A stretch of 16,727 nt of DNA. Source: CAYFJO01 sp964343305. GTDB taxonomy: Bacteria; Planctomycetota; Planctomycetia; Pirellulales; Pirellulaceae. Both the position numbers and the translations under genes were made by a program. Every line of letters starts with the position of its first letter. Position 1 is the first letter of the stretch. The DNA is taken from NCBI GenBank assembly GCA_964343305.1, contig CAYFJO010000220.1:1-16727 (forward strand). Direction: 5' to 3'. The notes beneath the pieces were generated by a model, which was not told the origin of the DNA, searched no databases, and worked only from the letters and a program-made list of their open reading frames with translations. Of this stretch, positions 14,225 to 16,727 are shown piece after piece.

Positions 14225-16727
14225 TTAACGTCTGGCCGTTCCGTAGGTGTTTCCTGCCTTGGTCCAGATGATATCCTTGTCCAGCGTCACTTCGATGAAT
14301 CGAGAAACCCCTGTAATCAACGTGTTGCCGCTGGTGAGCCGAAACGCATCGACCGCGCCTGGTTCAGCAAACTCCCAGACGATCTGTTTATCACGAGTCA
14401 CTTCGATCACGCGCCCGCTAATGCTGGTGACCAAGACATTGCCATTGGGCAGCGGTTGAATTCCATAGCAATTCGACGACGGGTATTGCCAAACGACTTT
14501 GCCTTCAGGTGTGACTTCCTTAACGTTACCTTGGTATTCCGAAAGCAGCGTGTTGCCGTTTTCCAGCCGGTGAACATCGCCACATTGGCTTTGCGTTTCA
14601 TATTGCCAAACGACATTTTTATCGGGATCTACTTCGACCGCTCGCATGCCGTTCCAGTCAGCAATCAAGTAGTTTCCATTCAAGAGTTGCTTGGCATTGA
14701 GCGGATGGACCGATTGGATTTGCCAGACCGTCTTTCCATTGCCGTCGACTTCGATTACTTTCTGTTGTCCATGGGCTGCGATTAGAACATTTCCGTTGGC
14801 TAGTTTTTCGGCGCTCCATGGGTATCGTACCCGGTCGAACGACCAGACTTCCTTGCCGGACGTATCGTATTCTGCGACCTTGTTCAGTCCGCGAATAGCC
14901 AGCAGAGTATTGCCGCCAAGATAGCTGACGCCTATGCCAAAAGGAGAAAGCGGGAAGTTCAGCTTGGATGTCTTTCCGTCTCCCGCAATCCAGTCGGTCC
15001 ACTTGGCGACTGCTTCGGTGCGTTTTGCCACTTTGTCGTGCGCGGAAAACCCGAAACGCTTGCCCGTCAATCCGCGCAGCGCCAAGGCGCTGGATGTTTG
15101 CACAAGTTTGTCACTCGACGACAGCAGTTTCTCGAGCGCTGCCAGCGACTTTCGGTCGCCGAGGTCTGCGAGGGCGCGTGCGCCTGCTAGTTTCACCCGG
15201 TCCTCGGGATCGCTCAAAGTGTCGTACAACTCTTCCGAAGCCCTTTCCTCGAGTGCTTTGCCAAGTGCCGCCGCGACGGCGATGCGGACTTCGACGTTTT
15301 CGTTTTTCAATTCGCGTCGCAGTAAAGCTGCATCACTCGGCCGAGCGGACGCCTTGAGTGCCTGTCGGGCGGCGTATCGCAGATGAGGTTTGTCGCACAG
15401 CGGAATCGCACGAATCAACTCAGCGGTCACGCCGGTCGGTTTGCCCTCTTCGACGGTTTTGAAGGCGGCGTACAGAACCCGATCGCTTTCCGGTTTGCCA
15501 AGTTGCAGGATTTTTGTGGCTCGCCAACGAATCTCCGGATCGTTGCCTTTCGTTGCCGCGATGAGTTCCTCGTTGGGAAGCACCGGAAGGACAAGTAGCT
15601 TTGCCATCGCGTCTTCGCGTTTGGCAAAGCTGTCGGTCGTGCCGAGCGCTTTGATCAATTGCATGGCGCGTTGCTTCTGTTGCTCGCTGGGATGCAAACC
15701 GCTCAGGTATTCGTTCAATCCGTCCGAGTCGGTTTTGATGTTCTTCTCAGTCAATATCTTCTCGTAATAGGAAAGTTCGTCCGCACAAAGTACGCCGCCC
15801 ATTGTCGCAAACGCTATCAAAAAGCACGCCGACCAGCCGATGTGCCGCTTCAAACGTACCGAAATGACCAAGCCCACAAAGGCAACGATCACGAGAGAGA
15901 CGATCCAGGTTGTCGATGATCCGTTTTGTCGCGGTGGCATCAGTGCGCCGATTTTCAGGACGCCGTCTTTCTTGGGCGACGGCGCATTAAGTTTCGCGTC
16001 GTACGAAGTTGGCCGGTTTCGCCTCGACGGCATCTTGTATTCAGCAAAAGTCAGATTCTGTTTGCCGAGCACCTCACGCGGAAAGTCGCCGTCGATGACG
16101 GTCAGCGTCATATCTTTGAGTTTGTCGAGCGATTTTTCGACGGTTTTCCGCCGCTCTTCGCCGAGCGACTGGTTGTTCAGCTTGTCGATGTCAGCCCCGC
16201 GCAGGCCGAGGCGTTCGCCAATTCGCAGCAGTTCTTTCTCGCGTTCTTCGTGGGGCAGCGCGAGTCGGCCAGATTGGATCGCCAAAAGATCGGACGCAAA
16301 CAATTCGCCGGCCGCGCCATTTTTCGGAACCGGGTTTCGTTGCTGCGGCAACTGCTTGCGTCGGTATTCCGGAATGTCCGCTTCGGTGCCGCCGATGATT
16401 CGCAACGGCAACGGCTGTGTCAGATTATTGAAAAGCTGTTCACCTGAAATCTGCCGGACGACGTACTCTTCAGGAATCGAACGGATGCGACGGGGACCGT
16501 CGGTGAGGAGATAGACGACGTTGCGAAGTTCACCTTTGTTGAAAGCGGACAGCCGCATCGGCACGACTAACTCGTCGGATTTGAAGCGGAAACCCATGCC
16601 TTGCACATGGCCGTCGAAAGTCGACCCTTTGGGAAGTTTCGCGTCGACGGTTCGCTGCCCCGGCTTCGGATCAACGCCGCCTTTCTGGCCGACTTTTGCC
16701 TTCACTGCGACAAAGCACCAGCCCAAT
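14225..16727 (-). CDS. DUF2330 - membrane hairpin - HEAT repeat - beta-propeller fusion (partial, N-terminus off window)
   Basis: An open frame of at least 833 codons that enters from the right edge; the true start is outside. Numbering visible residues from 16726: 1-245 are the C-terminal two thirds of a DUF2330 domain, very similar to the next gene (GSTFDGHVQGMGFRFK, LPHEEREKELLRIGER and MTLTVIDGDFPRE are shared). Residues 273-291 form a transmembrane helix where the paralogue ends. The frame continues through LKRHIGWSACFLIAFATMG, which reads exactly like a signal peptide and ends VLC-ADE. Residues about 320-560 are alpha-helical HEAT-like repeats (DPEIRWRATKIL, NVEVRIAVAAALGKAL, DRVKLAGARALADLGD). 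Residues 595-833 are a PQQ-like beta-propeller of about six blades with the unit 'NGNxLI...VxEVdxxGkxVWqY'. A TTG at 15853 could be an internal start for the second half. It leads the operon with the two genes downstream. Confidence 0.88.
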   Translation of the reverse strand, partial: LGWCFVAVKAKVGQKGGVDPKPGQRTVDAKLPKGSTFDGHVQGMGFRFKSDELVVPMRLSAFNKGELRNVVYLLTDGPRRIRSIPEEYVVRQISGEQLFNNLTQPLPLRIIGGTEADIPEYRRKQLPQQRNPVPKNGAAGELFASDLLAIQSGRLALPHEEREKELLRIGERLGLRGADIDKLNNQSLGEERRKTVEKSLDKLKDMTLTVIDGDFPREVLGKQNLTFAEYKMPSRRNRPTSYDAKLNAPSPKKDGVLKIGALMPPRQNGSSTTWIVSLVIVAFVGLVISVRLKRHIGWSACFLIAFATMGGVLCADELSYYEKILTEKNIKTDSDGLNEYLSGLHPSEQQKQRAMQLIKALGTTDSFAKREDAMAKLLVLPVLPNEELIAATKGNDPEIRWRATKILQLGKPESDRVLYAAFKTVEEGKPTGVTAELIRAIPLCDKPHLRYAARQALKASARPSDAALLRRELKNENVEVRIAVAAALGKALEERASEELYDTLSDPEDRVKLAGARALADLGDRKSLAALEKLLSSSDKLVQTSSALALRGLTGKRFGFSAHDKVAKRTEAVAKWTDWIAGDGKTSKLNFPLSPFGIGVSYLGGNTLLAIRGLNKVAEYDTSGKEVWSFDRVRYPWSAEKLANGNVLIAAHGQQKVIEVDGNGKTVWQIQSVHPLNAKQLLNGNYLIADWNGMRAVEVDPDKNVVWQYETQSQCGDVHRLENGNTLLSEYQGNVKEVTPEGKVVWQYPSSNCYGIQPLPNGNVLVTSISGRVIEVTRDKQIVWEFAEPGAVDAFRLTSGNTLITGVSRFIEVTLDKDIIWTKAGNTYGTARR

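Overview
The window reads as chromosomal DNA from a planctomycete, probably of the Pirellulales. The evidence is two proteins that open with a basic stretch and a 'GVExLExRxMxAGD' motif (the planctomycete LEPR-XLL-type N-terminus), two ECF sigma factors of planctomycete type, a DUF2330 pair, and many large secreted beta-rich proteins with little similarity to well-studied proteins. No tRNA, rRNA, CRISPR array, transposase or phage gene is visible.

Layout. (1) 1-2050: a leftward RTX-repeat surface protein (its C-terminus lies beyond the left edge) divergent from a rightward ECF sigma factor, with 360 bp between them. (2) 2083-2631: a leftward secreted beta-trefoil protein with a good terminator. 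(3) 2953-8636: three tightly spaced rightward genes for secreted multidomain proteins: an 896-aa protein with coiled coil and Asn-rich linker, a 634-aa protein with repeated transthyretin/CarboxypepD_reg-like domains, and a 334-aa beta/gamma-crystallin-like protein. (4) 8709-11107: a second sigma/surface-protein pair, a leftward ECF sigma factor broken by a one-base frameshift, divergent from a rightward 546-aa protein built of 22-residue repeats. (5) 11108-11403: a convergent gap holding a 109-bp nested palindrome. (6) 11404-16727: a leftward operon of a DUF2330-membrane-HEAT-propeller fusion (N-terminus beyond the right edge), a second DUF2330 protein that is its close paralogue, and a secreted ankyrin-repeat protein.

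The most notable signal is a 25-bp element, TCGTGTGGCGC-N5-CAATGTnC, found four times and only in the two sigma/surface-protein divergent gaps, one copy facing each of the four genes. In both gaps the two copies point outward. I infer two versions of one regulatory design: a divergently transcribed, apparently co-regulated pair of ECF sigma factor and LEPR-type extracellular protein, with no visible anti-sigma gene. The sigma genes belong to different ECF subtypes and the surface proteins have different repeat architectures, so simple recent duplication of the whole module is unlikely. The other genes encode an extracytoplasmic inventory (matrix, adhesion or envelope proteins) whose function cannot be read from sequence.
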